Of a stretch of 64,000 nt of DNA, positions 8,974-19,107 are shown piece after piece. Origin of the DNA: Candidatus Binataceae bacterium (GTDB lineage: Bacteria > Desulfobacterota > Binatia > Binatales > Binataceae); assembly GCA_030041155.1 (NCBI GenBank), contig JASHOJ010000013.1, positions 1 to 64,000 on the forward strand, read 5' to 3'. Numbering within the stretch: the first letter of the stretch is position 1; the number at the start of each line of letters is the position of its first letter. The notes below the pieces were generated by a model. It made no database searches. It had not been told where the DNA came from and worked only from the letters and a program-made list of their open reading frames with translations. Both the position numbers and the translations under genes were made by a program.

Positions 8974-11900
8974 ATGCCGGACCCCATTTCGCTCTGGCGC
9001 CGGCGGGAGAGCCCCGAAGCGAGCTTGACCAACTTGAGCCGCAGCCGCTCGAAAGAGAGATAAATCACCGGTGTTGTAAACAGGGTGAACATCTGACTGA
9101 GGATCAGGCCGCCCATCACGGTAATGCCCAGCGGCCGGCGCAGCGACGAGCCCATGCCGATGCCGACGGCCAGCGGCACCGCGCCCAGCACAGCAGCGGC
9201 GGTGGTCATCAGGATCGGCCGCAGGCGGATCACGGCAGCCTCGTGAATAGCATCGCGCGGATCGCGTTTCTCATTGCGTTCAAGATGGATCGCGACGTCG
9301 ACCATCATGATTCCGTTCTTCTTTACGATCCCGATAAGAAGAATAATCCCGATCAGCGCGATCATCGAGAACGGAACGCCGAATATCAGCAGCGCCAGCG
9401 TAGCACCGATCCCGGCGGAGGGAAGGGTCGAGAGTATGGTTAGCGGATGGATCGTGTTTTCGTACAAGATGCCGAGCACTATATAGACGGTGACCAGAGC
9501 GGCGAGAATCAGCAGCGGGATCGTGGCGAGCGAGTTTGCGAAGACCTTCGCTGTGCCCTGAAGGCTGCCGTGAATCGAGGCAGGCGCGCCCAGATCGTGC
9601 ATCGCCGATTCAATAGCCGCCTGAGCGACGCTCAACGATCCTCCCGGTGGCAGGTTGAAAGAGATCGTCGCTGCGATGAGACCGCTCTGGTGGTTGACCT
9701 GGATCGCCGTATGGTTGTTGACCGAGGTCGCCAGGGCGGGCACCGGCACCATCGTCTCCGGGGACGTGCTGTCGGCGCTGGCGCTCGACGTTCCGCCGCG
9801 GCTGTTCGAGATTGTGTTGGTGTTCGAGTTTGCCTCCGCTGTTTCTGCGAACGCATAGAGCGAGTTAGAGCTGGAAGCGGCCGCCTGTGATGACATGGCC
9901 GGCGAGTATGGAGTAACGCCACTCACCGTGCCGGGGACCATCTGCGTCGATGCCGTACCGGTCACATTGGTCGCGGCGGTGCTGAAGAAGATCCGATTAA
10001 GTTCCTGTGGATGCTGCCAGTATTTCGGCGCGACCTCCATCACGACAAAGTACTGATTATAGGGATTGTAGATCGTCGATACGGTGCGCTGGCCGAATGC
10101 GTCGTAAAGTACCTGATCGATCATGCTCGGCGTGAAGCCGTAGCGCGCCGCCGTGGGCCGGTCGATCGTCACATAGGTTTGCAGGCCATTTTGCTCCATG
10201 TCGGTATTGAGATCCGTCAATTCATCGGGATGCCCTTTGAGGGCCGCAATCAGTTTCGGTACGACCCGGTAAATGGCATCCGGATCGTCGCCTCGGAGCG
10301 TATACTGGTATTCCGCCGCCGATTGCCTGCCGCCAATACGCAGATCCTGCGCCGCCTGCAGAAACAGCCTCGCCCCGGCGACGCCGTTGAGCTTGGGACT
10401 AAGGCGTTGGACGACTTCGCCTGCCGAGGCGCTCCGCTCCGAGAATGGTTTCAGTCCAATGTAGACATTGGCCGTATTGCCCGCCCGGCCGCCCGATCCA
10501 GAGCCGGCGCTGCCGAAGACCGAGCCGACCGCGGGGTCTTTTTGGACGATAGCCTGCAATTGCGCCAGTTTCTGTGACATTGCCGGGAACGAGATGTCCT
10601 GATCGGCGATAATTTCCCCGATGATAAAGCCGGTATCCTGTTCCGGGAACAAGGTTGAGGGGAGCAGCCGGAATAAGAAGACGTCTCCCGCGATTAATCC
10701 GACCACAACGAGCCCGATCAGCAAGGTTCGGTCCAGCACCTTCCACAGCACCCGCGCATACGCATTCTTGAAGCGGTCGAATTGATGCTCTGCCCAGTCG
10801 GCCCAATGCGCCCGGGACTCCGGAGCCGTGCGGCTCTTGAGCAGGCGAGCGCACATGCAGGGCGTGATGGTGAGCGAAATCACCATCGAGATCAGAATGG
10901 ACATTGATAACGTTACCGCGAACTCATGGAACAGAAGGCCCACCGTTCCCGGCAACAGCAGAATTGGGATGAATACGGCGATGAGCGACAGGCTCATCGA
11001 GATGACCGTGAATCCGACCTCGGCGCTGCCTTGCAGGGCGGCCTCGCGCGGGTTCAGGCCGGCTTCTAGATGGCGCACGATATTCTCAAGCACGACCACC
11101 GCATCGTCCACGACGAAGCCAGTGGCGATGGTGAGCGCCATCAGCGATAGATTATCGACGCTATAGCCGAGCAGATACATCGGCCCGAACGTGCCGACGA
11201 TCGACAGCGGCAGCGCTACCGCCGGTATAGATGCCGAGCGCACCGATTGCAGGAAGACGAAGACCACGCCGATCACCAGCACCACCGCGATGCCGAGCGC
11301 GCGCTCCGTGTCGTCTACCGCGGCGTTGACCGATTGCGAGCGGTCCATCGCGAGATGGACGTGGATACCGTGCGGCAAGCTCGCTTCGACAACCGGAAGG
11401 ATTGCCCGGATCTGTGCGTCGGTCGCGACGATATTCGCGTTGGGCATCGGAAAAACGATGACGCCCACCGCCGGCACACCATTGTAGAGTCCGATATTGC
11501 GGATATTCTCGTTCGAATCGATCACGTCAGCGACGTCGTGCAGCATCACCGGTGCGTTGTTGCGATAGGCAATCACGAGGTCCCGATAGTCCGCCGCCTT
11601 CGTCGCCTCATCGTTTGAAAGGACCTCGAAACGTTGATCGCCCTGGTCGATATAGCCTTTGGCGCTGTCGGCATTGGCGGCGGATACGGCCGCCCGCACG
11701 TCCTCCAGGCCGATGCCGTAGCTATTGAGCTTGTCTGGTTCGAGCTCGATACGCACGGCCGGCAAGGCCGCCCCGCCAAGCGTGATCTCGCCAACGCCGC
11801 TGACCTGCGACAACTGCTGCTGAACCACCGTGTCGGCGCTGTCATAGAGCTGAGCCGTCGTCAGCGTCTTAGAGGTCAGCGCCAGGATCATGATCGGTGA

Positions 11901-12308
11901 GTCAGCCGGATTGTAGATGCGCCAGGTTGGGTTGCTGCGCAGGCTCGTCGGCATGTCGGCCCGCGCCGCCTGAATCGCTGCCTGGACGTCGCGCGCGGCA
12001 CCATTGATGTCGCGGCTCACCTCGAACTGGACGACAATCCTGGTAACGCCGACATAGCTCGACGAGGTCAGCTCGGTCACACCGGCGATGACGGCGAGAC
12101 GCTTCTCCAGCGGTTCGGCGACCGTGGCGGCCATGATCTCCGGCGCCGCCCCGGCCATATTCGCCTGGACGACGACCATCGGAAAGGTGATGTTCGGCAA
12201 GGGAGCCACCGGGAGGTGGATATACGCGAGTGCGCCCGACAGGAGGATGGCGACTGCCAACAGAGCCGTCGCAACCGGTCGCTCGATGAAGAGCGCCGAT
12301 ATGTTCAT
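8970..12308 (-). CDS. mdtC: RND efflux permease, MdtC/MuxC type, with a Ser/Thr-rich insertion
   Basis: 1112 residues from ATG 12308 (MNISALFIERPVATALL); the longer frame to 12497 lies inside the upstream gene. Twelve membrane helices and two large periplasmic loops mark an inner-membrane proton-driven exporter of the HAE-1/MdtC class. The conserved segment VDDAVVVLENI and the C-terminal helices LLIGIVKKNGIMMVD are present. Relatives are about 1030 residues; the excess is a low-complexity Ser/Thr/Asn/Ala stretch at about residues 775-855 (nt 9745-9985) in the second periplasmic loop. Start and stop both overlap their neighbours by ATGA, so it is the third gene of a tightly coupled operon. Confidence 0.92.
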   Translation of the reverse strand: MNISALFIERPVATALLAVAILLSGALAYIHLPVAPLPNITFPMVVVQANMAGAAPEIMAATVAEPLEKRLAVIAGVTELTSSSYVGVTRIVVQFEVSRDINGAARDVQAAIQAARADMPTSLRSNPTWRIYNPADSPIMILALTSKTLTTAQLYDSADTVVQQQLSQVSGVGEITLGGAALPAVRIELEPDKLNSYGIGLEDVRAAVSAANADSAKGYIDQGDQRFEVLSNDEATKAADYRDLVIAYRNNAPVMLHDVADVIDSNENIRNIGLYNGVPAVGVIVFPMPNANIVATDAQIRAILPVVEASLPHGIHVHLAMDRSQSVNAAVDDTERALGIAVVLVIGVVFVFLQSVRSASIPAVALPLSIVGTFGPMYLLGYSVDNLSLMALTIATGFVVDDAVVVLENIVRHLEAGLNPREAALQGSAEVGFTVISMSLSLIAVFIPILLLPGTVGLLFHEFAVTLSMSILISMVISLTITPCMCARLLKSRTAPESRAHWADWAEHQFDRFKNAYARVLWKVLDRTLLIGLVVVGLIAGDVFLFRLLPSTLFPEQDTGFIIGEIIADQDISFPAMSQKLAQLQAIVQKDPAVGSVFGSAGSGSGGRAGNTANVYIGLKPFSERSASAGEVVQRLSPKLNGVAGARLFLQAAQDLRIGGRQSAAEYQYTLRGDDPDAIYRVVPKLIAALKGHPDELTDLNTDMEQNGLQTYVTIDRPTAARYGFTPSMIDQVLYDAFGQRTVSTIYNPYNQYFVVMEVAPKYWQHPQELNRIFFSTAATNVTGTASTQMVPGTVSGVTPYSPAMSSQAAASSSNSLYAFAETAEANSNTNTISNSRGGTSSASADSTSPETMVPVPALATSVNNHTAIQVNHQSGLIAATISFNLPPGGSLSVAQAAIESAMHDLGAPASIHGSLQGTAKVFANSLATIPLLILAALVTVYIVLGILYENTIHPLTILSTLPSAGIGATLALLIFGVPFSMIALIGIILLIGIVKKNGIMMVDVAIHLERNEKRDPRDAIHEAAVIRLRPILMTTAAAVLGAVPLAVGIGMGSSLRRPLGITVMGGLILSQMFTLFTTPVIYLSFERLRLKLVKLASGLSRRRQSEMGSGI

Positions 12309-15300
12309 GTCGTGCTCTCGGCCCGCCGGAAACGCCGTGCCAGGCGATCGAAGAAAAGATAAATCACCGGTGAGGTGAAGAGCGTCAGCATCTGGCTCAG
12401 GACGAGACCACCGATGATCGTGACGCCTAGCGGGCGGCGTAACTCGGAACCCATGCCGCCGCCAACCAGCATCGGAAACGCGCCCAGGATCGCGCACATC
12501 GTTGTCATCAGGATGGGCCGGAAGCGCAGGATCGCCGCCTCGAAGATCGCCTCCTCCGCCGACTTACCTCGCTCGCGTTCCGCTTCGAGGGCGAAATCGA
12601 CGATTAGGATCCCATTCTTCTTGACGATGCCGATCAGCAGCACGATCCCGATTATGCTGATGACATTCAGATCCATGCCGCCGAGCATCAGCGCGATCAG
12701 CGCGCCGAGCCCGGCCGAGGGCAAGGTGGAGAGGATGATCACCGGATGGATATAGCTTTCGTAGAGCACGCCCAGCACGATATAAACCGCGACGAGCGCC
12801 GCGAATAGGAGGAACCCTTCGCTCGACAGCGAACTCTCGAATGCCTGCGCCGAACCCTGGAACGAACTCGCGATCGACGGTGGCAGGTGCACCGAGGAGA
12901 TCGCGCGCTTGATCTCGTTGACCGCGGTGCTCAGCGACGCGCCATTGACCAGGTTGAAGGATATTGTCACTGCGGGGAACTGCGCCAGGTGACTGATTAC
13001 GAGCGGCGATTTGCCGACCGTGATATCGGCAATCGCGGACAGCGGCACCTGGCCCGAGCTGCTCGTCTCGCTCGGCAGATAGAGCGTGCCCAGCGATTGC
13101 AGGTTGGGAAGGCGCTCTTCTTTTGCGACCAGGATAACCCGGTATTGGGTCGATTGGTTGAAGATCGTGGTGACGATACGCTGCCCAAGAGCATCATAGA
13201 GCGCGTTGTCGATGGTCGCTGGCGTGATGCCGAAGCGTGCGGCGAGCTGCCGGTTGACCTCGACATTGACTGTTAGTCCTTCGTTGTTGAGGTCGCTCAT
13301 GACGTCGTTGACCGACTTCATCTGCTTCATTTTATCGATGATACGAGGGACGTATTTGTTGAAATCCTGCGGGTTCGATCCACGCAGCACGAACTGGTAC
13401 TGGTTCGCCGAGATGGTCGTATCGAGCGTCAGGTCTTGCTCGGGCTCGAGATAGAGCCTGACGCCGGGAATATGCGCTGTTTCGCGCTCGATCCGCCGCC
13501 CGATCTGCTGCGCGGTGAGGCTGCGGGCACTGATCGGCTTGAGATTGATCAGGAAGCGGCCGTTATTGAGGGTCGTGTTAGTGCCGTCTATCCCGATATA
13601 CGAGGTCAGGCTGGTGACGGCGGGATCGTGCATGATCACGCGGTCCAACTCCATCTGCCGCTCCGACATTGACTTGTAAGAGACCGAGTTGTCGGCGACG
13701 CTGATTCCCTGGATGACGCCGACATCCTCGACCGGGAACAGGCCCTTCGGGATGACGAAAAAGAGGAAGCCCGTCAATGCCACGGCGATGACGGGGATCC
13801 ACAGGGTCAGGCGCTGATGGCGCAGGACCCAGCGCAGACCATGCTCATAGGCGTCACGTGTCCGGTCGAACAAATTCTCGCTGACGCGCTCGAACCAGCT
13901 CGGACGGCGTTCGCCCTCGCGTCTGAGCATGCGAGCGCAGAGCATCGGCACCAATGTCAGCGAGACAATGGCCGAGAGCAGGATCGTGACCGCCAGCGTA
14001 ACCGCGAACTCGCTGAAGAGACGCCCAACCACGCCACCCATGAACAGGAGCGGGATGAGCACGGCGATCAGCGATACGGTCAGCGAGACGATCGTGAAGC
14101 CGATCTGGCCCGCGCCGGTCAGTGCGGCGTCGAGCGGGCTCTTCCCCTCTTCGAGATAGCGCACGATGTTCTCGATCATCACGATCGAATCATCCACGAC
14201 GAAGCCGGTCGCGATGATGAGCGCCATGAGCGACAGGTTGTCGATCGAGTAGTTGAGCTTGTACATCAGCGCCAGCGTGCCGATCAGCGAGACCGGCACT
14301 GAAATGCTCGGGATGATGGTCGCCGGAACATTCCTCAGAAAGACGAAGATCACCAGCACAACGAGCACGATCGACAGCACCAGCTCGTAGAAAGCATCAC
14401 TGACCGACGCACGGATCGCGGTGGTGCTGTCCGCAACGATCTGCACATGCATCGATTGCGGCAGGCCCGCCAGCAGCTGCGGCATCTCCTTCTTGATCTG
14501 ATCAACGGTCTCGATGACATTGGCACCCGGCTGGCGCTGCACGTTGAGCACGATCGCGGGCGTCGTGTTGATCCAGGCGCCCTGCTCGACATCCTGTGCG
14601 GCCTCCTTGACCGACGCGACATCGCGCAGCAGCACCGGCGAGCCATTCTGGTAGGCAATGACCGAGTTGAGATAATCCTGCGGGTCAGAGATCTGATCGT
14701 TGTCGTTGATCGTGTAGTCGAGTTCCAGGCCGTCGAAGTTGCCCTTCGGTTGCATCAGCGTGATATTGCTGAGCAGCGTGCGCAGATCGTCGATGTTGAG
14801 GCCGTAGCCGGAGAGCTTCTGCGGATCGGCTATCACCCGAATCGCCGGCACGTTGCCGCCGCCCAGGCTGACGAGGCCGACGCCCGGCACCTCGGCGATC
14901 TTCGAGGCAAGCCGAGTGTTCGCCATGTCCTGCAGGTCGATGAGGGACATCGATTTCGAGGTCACGGCCAGCGTCAGGATCGGCTGATCGGCGGGATTAA
15001 CCTTGGCATAGGTCGGCGGCGCCGGCAGTCCGGTCGGCAGGAAGCTGTTCGCGGCGTTGATCGCCTCCTGCACGTCTTGCTCGGCGACATCGAGATCCAT
15101 CGAAAGGTCGAACTGCAACGTGATGACCGAAGCCGTCGCGGAGCTGGAAGAGATCATTTGCTGCAAGCCGGGAATCTCGCCTAGCTGCACCTCCAGCGGC
15201 GCGGTCACCGTGGTCGACATCACTTGCGGACTGGCGCCCGGATAGAAGGTCAGAACCTGGATCGTCGGATACTCGACGTCGGGCAGGGATGACACGGGCA

Positions 15301-15394
15301 GGAAGCGGACCGCCACCAGGCCAACGAGCACGATTGCGATCATCAGCAACGCCGTCGCCACCGGCCGCATGATGAACAGGCGGGATATGTTCAT
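12305..15394 (-). CDS. mdtB: RND efflux permease, MdtB/MuxB type
   Basis: 1029 residues, the usual length. It starts MNISRLFIMRPVATALLMIAIV, has the first periplasmic segment SSLPDVEYPTIQVLTFYPGASPQVM typical of MdtB, the helix-4 region VVDDSIVMIENIV, and ends with the expected final helices. In E. coli MdtB and MdtC assemble into one heterotrimer served by one adaptor; the gene order here (adaptor, MdtB-like, MdtC-like, outer-membrane channel) equals Pseudomonas MuxABC-OpmB. It overlaps both neighbours by four bases, suggesting fixed stoichiometry. Substrates cannot be told from sequence. Confidence 0.93.
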   Translation of the reverse strand: MNISRLFIMRPVATALLMIAIVLVGLVAVRFLPVSSLPDVEYPTIQVLTFYPGASPQVMSTTVTAPLEVQLGEIPGLQQMISSSSATASVITLQFDLSMDLDVAEQDVQEAINAANSFLPTGLPAPPTYAKVNPADQPILTLAVTSKSMSLIDLQDMANTRLASKIAEVPGVGLVSLGGGNVPAIRVIADPQKLSGYGLNIDDLRTLLSNITLMQPKGNFDGLELDYTINDNDQISDPQDYLNSVIAYQNGSPVLLRDVASVKEAAQDVEQGAWINTTPAIVLNVQRQPGANVIETVDQIKKEMPQLLAGLPQSMHVQIVADSTTAIRASVSDAFYELVLSIVLVVLVIFVFLRNVPATIIPSISVPVSLIGTLALMYKLNYSIDNLSLMALIIATGFVVDDSIVMIENIVRYLEEGKSPLDAALTGAGQIGFTIVSLTVSLIAVLIPLLFMGGVVGRLFSEFAVTLAVTILLSAIVSLTLVPMLCARMLRREGERRPSWFERVSENLFDRTRDAYEHGLRWVLRHQRLTLWIPVIAVALTGFLFFVIPKGLFPVEDVGVIQGISVADNSVSYKSMSERQMELDRVIMHDPAVTSLTSYIGIDGTNTTLNNGRFLINLKPISARSLTAQQIGRRIERETAHIPGVRLYLEPEQDLTLDTTISANQYQFVLRGSNPQDFNKYVPRIIDKMKQMKSVNDVMSDLNNEGLTVNVEVNRQLAARFGITPATIDNALYDALGQRIVTTIFNQSTQYRVILVAKEERLPNLQSLGTLYLPSETSSSGQVPLSAIADITVGKSPLVISHLAQFPAVTISFNLVNGASLSTAVNEIKRAISSVHLPPSIASSFQGSAQAFESSLSSEGFLLFAALVAVYIVLGVLYESYIHPVIILSTLPSAGLGALIALMLGGMDLNVISIIGIVLLIGIVKKNGILIVDFALEAERERGKSAEEAIFEAAILRFRPILMTTMCAILGAFPMLVGGGMGSELRRPLGVTIIGGLVLSQMLTLFTSPVIYLFFDRLARRFRRAESTT

Positions 15395-16638
15395 CCGGGC
15401 GGACCGTTTTGGCTCGGTGAAGGGGCGCGCTGACCCGGTTCTCCGCCAGTTCCAGAGCGTCCGGTCTTTGCCGTGTTGGCGACCTTGATCTTGGCGCCGT
15501 CGCTCAGCCGGTCAGTGCCGTCCGTCACTACCAGGTCGCCGGTAGTGAGACCCTTCAAGATGACAGTGTACGTGCCGTTACTCGGTCCGACCGTGACTTT
15601 CCGCACCGAAACCGAGTCGTCCTTGCTGTCCTTGTTGACCAGATAAACGTAGTCGCCGGGAGCGCCAGTCAAGACAGCAGGGGTCGGCACCAGCACGGCA
15701 CCGGTTAATGTGTTGACGAGCAGCTGCACGTTGACGAACTCATTCGGGAACAAAATCTCATTATCGTTGGGAAACATCGCGCGCAGCGTGACTGTGCCGG
15801 TGCTCGTGGTCATTTGGTTATTGAGTGCGTACAGGGTGCCGGTCCCAAGCTTCTTGGTGTTATCGCTGGTAAACGCCGTCACCGACAGCTTCGCACCGGG
15901 CGTATTGAACCGATCGACGACCTTGGCGAGATCGTTCTGAGCGACCGTGAATTCGACCGTGGTCGGCTTCATGGTGGTGATAACGGCAAGGCCCGTGCTC
16001 GAGCTTCCGGTTATGTAGTTCCCCGGATCCACCAGACGCAGGCCCACGCGGCCGGCTACCGGCGAGGTGATGTGGCAGTAGATAATGTCGAGCTCGTACT
16101 GGGCGATATTCGCCTGATCCATCTTGACCGCGGCCGCGTCCTGCTGCACCAGGAATTTCTGATCTACGTAAGTCTGCTCAGCGATCGATTTTTGCTTCTC
16201 CAGCCGCGCGTAACGGGCAAGGTCTGAACGTGCTTGCGCCAGCGTCGCGATATCTTTCGCAAGCTGCGCTTCCGCTTGCTGCTTCAGGACCTCGTAGGGG
16301 CGCGGATCGATCTGGGCCAGCAATTGACCCTTCCTGACGTCCTGCCCTTCCTGGAAGGGCACTTCGGTCAAATAGCCGCTGACCGCCTGGTTTGGCAGCA
16401 CGGTAACCGTGGCGATCGGCGTAACGGTGCCCAGCTCGCTCAGGATTACCGGCATTTGGCCCAGTTGCGCTGGCGCAACTTCGACGACTTGCGATCCCAT
16501 ACCCTTGGATGGCGGCTTTTCGGTCGCAAGATGCCACACCACGAGAGCGATCAGGATCAACACCCCGAACGCCAGCCACCAACGCAGACGATGGTTGCCA
16601 GGACGAGAAAACGATTGAGTGTTCGTATCTTGGCTCAT
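15391..16638 (-). CDS. mdtA: periplasmic adaptor (membrane fusion protein) of the efflux pump, MdtA type
   Basis: 415 residues from ATG 16638 (MSQDTNTQSFSRPGNHRLRW); ten extra residues are possible upstream. It has a single N-terminal membrane anchor (about 21-38), a lipoyl half-motif (GYLTEVPFQEGQDVRKGQLLAQIDPRPYE), an alpha-hairpin coiled coil (about 105-160), the second lipoyl half (SPVAGRVGLRLVDPGNYI), a beta-barrel and a Gly/Pro-rich tail. It bridges the RND trimer and the outer-membrane channel. First gene of the operon; two 14-bp direct repeats about 50-85 bp upstream may be its regulatory site. No regulator gene is adjacent. Confidence 0.92.
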   Translation of the reverse strand: MSQDTNTQSFSRPGNHRLRWWLAFGVLILIALVVWHLATEKPPSKGMGSQVVEVAPAQLGQMPVILSELGTVTPIATVTVLPNQAVSGYLTEVPFQEGQDVRKGQLLAQIDPRPYEVLKQQAEAQLAKDIATLAQARSDLARYARLEKQKSIAEQTYVDQKFLVQQDAAAVKMDQANIAQYELDIIYCHITSPVAGRVGLRLVDPGNYITGSSSTGLAVITTMKPTTVEFTVAQNDLAKVVDRFNTPGAKLSVTAFTSDNTKKLGTGTLYALNNQMTTSTGTVTLRAMFPNDNEILFPNEFVNVQLLVNTLTGAVLVPTPAVLTGAPGDYVYLVNKDSKDDSVSVRKVTVGPSNGTYTVILKGLTTGDLVVTDGTDRLSDGAKIKVANTAKTGRSGTGGEPGQRAPSPSQNGPPG

Positions 16639-16690
16639 GTATAGAACATGGGTGCTGAGAAGCAACAATACAGAGGTACAGTTAAGCCGA

Positions 16691-16723
16691 CGTCAGTGAG
16701 AGCCAGTAGCGTCTGTGAGAGCC
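16691..16723 (-). promoter_or_regulatory. two 14-bp direct repeats upstream of the efflux operon
   Basis: On the minus strand GGCTCTCACAGACG (16710-16723) and GGCTCTCACTGACG (16691-16704) differ at one base and are spaced by 19 bp, just upstream of the likely promoter of the adaptor gene. Direct repeats of this kind are typical of response-regulator binding sites; the regulator is unknown. Confidence 0.5.
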
Positions 16724-17386
16724 GATAGATAGTTGCGGAATGGGCGTTAAACCTCTTCTTCCAAAAGCCAGCAAAAACGTCTCGTGCCTAATCAAGGGCA
16801 AAACAAGCTGATGCGCAGCCGGAGGAGACTCGGAGCAGTTTGTTAAGACGAGCCGCCGCGCAAACAGTTTCAGATTATTTTCTAGACCGCCGGGGAGTGA
16901 CAAGATTCCTCCCGGTCTCAAACGAAAATGGTGGAATAGGACCGTAAGGTCAAGCCCTCGACTCCTCACCTTTGACGAACCTTGGCCGCTTCAGCTTCTC
17001 TATTGCACGTCTAAAGAGCCGACTCTTTCTCGGCAGCGCCGACATTGAGGCCACCGCCACTGAAGGAGGATGTGATCAGGTGATCGAGGCGACGATATGC
17101 CGCGATCCGCTGCTGATCGATTATTCCTTCAGTATACGTCGCGCAACTGCCAAGCAGGCCGCAGATCAGGAGCGCCCGTCACGATCTGAATCGGGAATGT
17201 ATCGCTCTCATACGCCTGATGAAACGAGGTTGAGCCCAGCGTGTTGCGACTGAAATCCATCGCCAAGGCGAAGTCCCGCACGTTCGCCGTCACTCACCAA
17301 ACCCGGCTCGCCATCGGATTTTTCCTCTGCAGCGTCGGGGTGAGGCTCACCAATTAAACCCTCTTCGGTCGACATAACTCAATTCC
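16724..17386. other. 660-bp stretch without a convincing gene
   Basis: Open frames here are short and unrelated to families I know. The clearest is a minus-strand run of about 54 codons ending near 17115 (contains RDFALAMDFSRNTLGSTSFHQAYESDTFPI) that has protein-like composition but no full gene around it, so it may be a decayed remnant. Base composition is visibly more AT-rich than in the flanking operon. Confidence 0.4.
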
Positions 17387-18604
17387 TCAATCGCAATTTT
17401 GAAAAGGAGAACCTGGACAGGCTTCCGACAACGACCACACGAAATCCCGTCGCGACCATGCTCTTGACGGCAAAAGCTGGGGCTTACCGACCGGATTAGA
17501 GTTCAGGAGCGTGATCCCATCAGTACTGTCGTTTTCGATCGACGACACAGCGTGACAGCTTATGCATGAAGATTGTTTCAACGGAATCCCGGCGTTCTCG
17601 GCTTCGGTAATCGAGTTACCAAGCAGGGTAGGCTTACCATCAGCATCAACGAACCTGACTTGGACGCCATCGAGGCGATAGTTCCTCCATTCTGGCGCGA
17701 GGTTCGCCGAATCCATCAAAGCAATGAGTTGTGGCGTGAGATTGGTATTTGCGCCATGCGTTCTGAGCGGGTTCGAGCCGAAATCGTCGCTACAGCCCAA
17801 CACCTGACAACGGTTCGGGTTGGTTATCGAGTTCTGAGGCTCCCATGTCGCCCAGATCCAATTGTTCAGCAGTTTGGACATCAGGCCGATTCCGGCGAGC
17901 GCGTAGCAGTTGCCGTTAATCGTTTCGATATGAATGCCAGTCTGCAAACTCGATGGGAGGTTATTGCAATCGTAACCGAGGCTGGCCAATTCGATCCAAT
18001 CGACCTTAAGCTCGATCGCTGGGCCAGGAAATTCTATTCCACTCTCCGAAGCGGCTGCTGGTATCTGACCAGAGCGGTTCCAAAGGCCATCGCCCGCTAT
18101 ATAGTCCTGTGTAGCGCCGTTCTCTCGGACTTCTTCGCAGATCACCAGCGTTGATTCGCCATTGGGAGGATCAGCGGCGATATTGCAATCCTGATCTGCT
18201 GCGCCAAGCAGGCCCTTGACGGTCGTTGCGAGACTGGCGCTCTTTAGAAGCGCTAGTGGACTGCCATGAAGCGCGTGTGTCGTGCCGTTTGCGACTGCGA
18301 GAGAGCTAGGTATCGTCAACCCGTTGTCGGGATCAGGCGGATACATCTGATTCTGCTCAATCCAATTCTCCCAGGTCACATACGGATACTGATTGTTATT
18401 CACCGGGCAGGTAGCCGCGATCAGAAGCCCCCATGCAGTCTTGTCTGGTGATGACAACATGTGATTCGGTGGAGCGCATGGATTGAGCGCTTTTGAACTA
18501 GCGCTTGCTTGTCCCGTTGTCGAGCGGCTTCCTCCAACCCCTGTGAAAAGGCCCGCGAAGATTAGGATTCCGGAAAAGATGACCATCTGTGGAATTCGTC
18601 GCAT
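17387..18604 (-). CDS. secreted protein with a single c-type heme site (cytochrome-like)
   Basis: 405 residues. The N-terminal hydrophobic segment (about 7-24) suggests export. Most of the protein is an unrecognised domain rich in Asn, Trp and Cys (for example NNWIWATWEPQNSITNPNRCQ). Near the C-terminus lies SCISCHAVS, a CxxCH heme-attachment motif at residues 347-351, the only one in the protein. Several extra Cys pairs suggest disulfides. A periplasmic electron-transfer or oxidoreductase role is inferred from the heme motif; no partner oxidase or reductase is adjacent. It is divergent from the GH17-like lipoprotein gene across a 500-bp spacer. Confidence 0.65.
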   Translation of the reverse strand: MRRIPQMVIFSGILIFAGLFTGVGGSRSTTGQASASSKALNPCAPPNHMLSSPDKTAWGLLIAATCPVNNNQYPYVTWENWIEQNQMYPPDPDNGLTIPSSLAVANGTTHALHGSPLALLKSASLATTVKGLLGAADQDCNIAADPPNGESTLVICEEVRENGATQDYIAGDGLWNRSGQIPAAASESGIEFPGPAIELKVDWIELASLGYDCNNLPSSLQTGIHIETINGNCYALAGIGLMSKLLNNWIWATWEPQNSITNPNRCQVLGCSDDFGSNPLRTHGANTNLTPQLIALMDSANLAPEWRNYRLDGVQVRFVDADGKPTLLGNSITEAENAGIPLKQSSCISCHAVSSIENDSTDGITLLNSNPVGKPQLLPSRAWSRRDFVWSLSEACPGSPFQNCD

Positions 18605-19107
18605 AGGACTCCTGTTCAGGTTAAGGAAGTAGGTCCATTGTCCAGTCTTTTAGTCGCAATTCAAGATCACAGTCACAATGCGCCCAATATGATGGTATCG
18701 CTGAGGTACTGCATTTCAGTGGGAGCTACAGTTTGATATTCCACACTCGCTATTCTATGTCGAGAGTTTGATGCTCTTTGTCCTAGGTTTGCTAAGTCTG
18801 GCACTACTGTTTTGCCAACAGCTCAGCACACCTCGCCTACTTTTCAAGAACCGGAGGAAATGCTTCTTTGATTCTTTATCGCGAACCCCTTCGGTGTGAG
18901 ATGGCTCCGGCTCGAATAGTCAGTCCGAAAGGTGGATTCTTCGCCTGGCCATCATCTCTCCGCTGGCGCGAAGCTGGGTTAAATTATGACAACACCAGCG
19001 GAAGGAGTGGCGCCGAGCTTTGCCCAACAACTGCGACACCGATGGCCACCGAGAAGATTATCATCCGGACTATTGCCTTCTATCATTCGGCATCCTAATA
19101 CGGAGCC
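18605..19107. other. 500-bp AT-richer divergent intergenic region
   Basis: It separates two divergently transcribed genes for exported proteins and must hold both promoters. A frame of 76 codons on the plus strand (18868-19098) has no recognisable domain and no clear ribosome-binding site, so I do not call it a gene. No repeat, hairpin or RNA gene stood out. Confidence 0.35.

Noticed and set aside
16669-17386. An insertion-sequence remnant.
   Set aside because: No terminal inverted repeats, target duplications or transposase motifs (DDE, HUH) could be seen.
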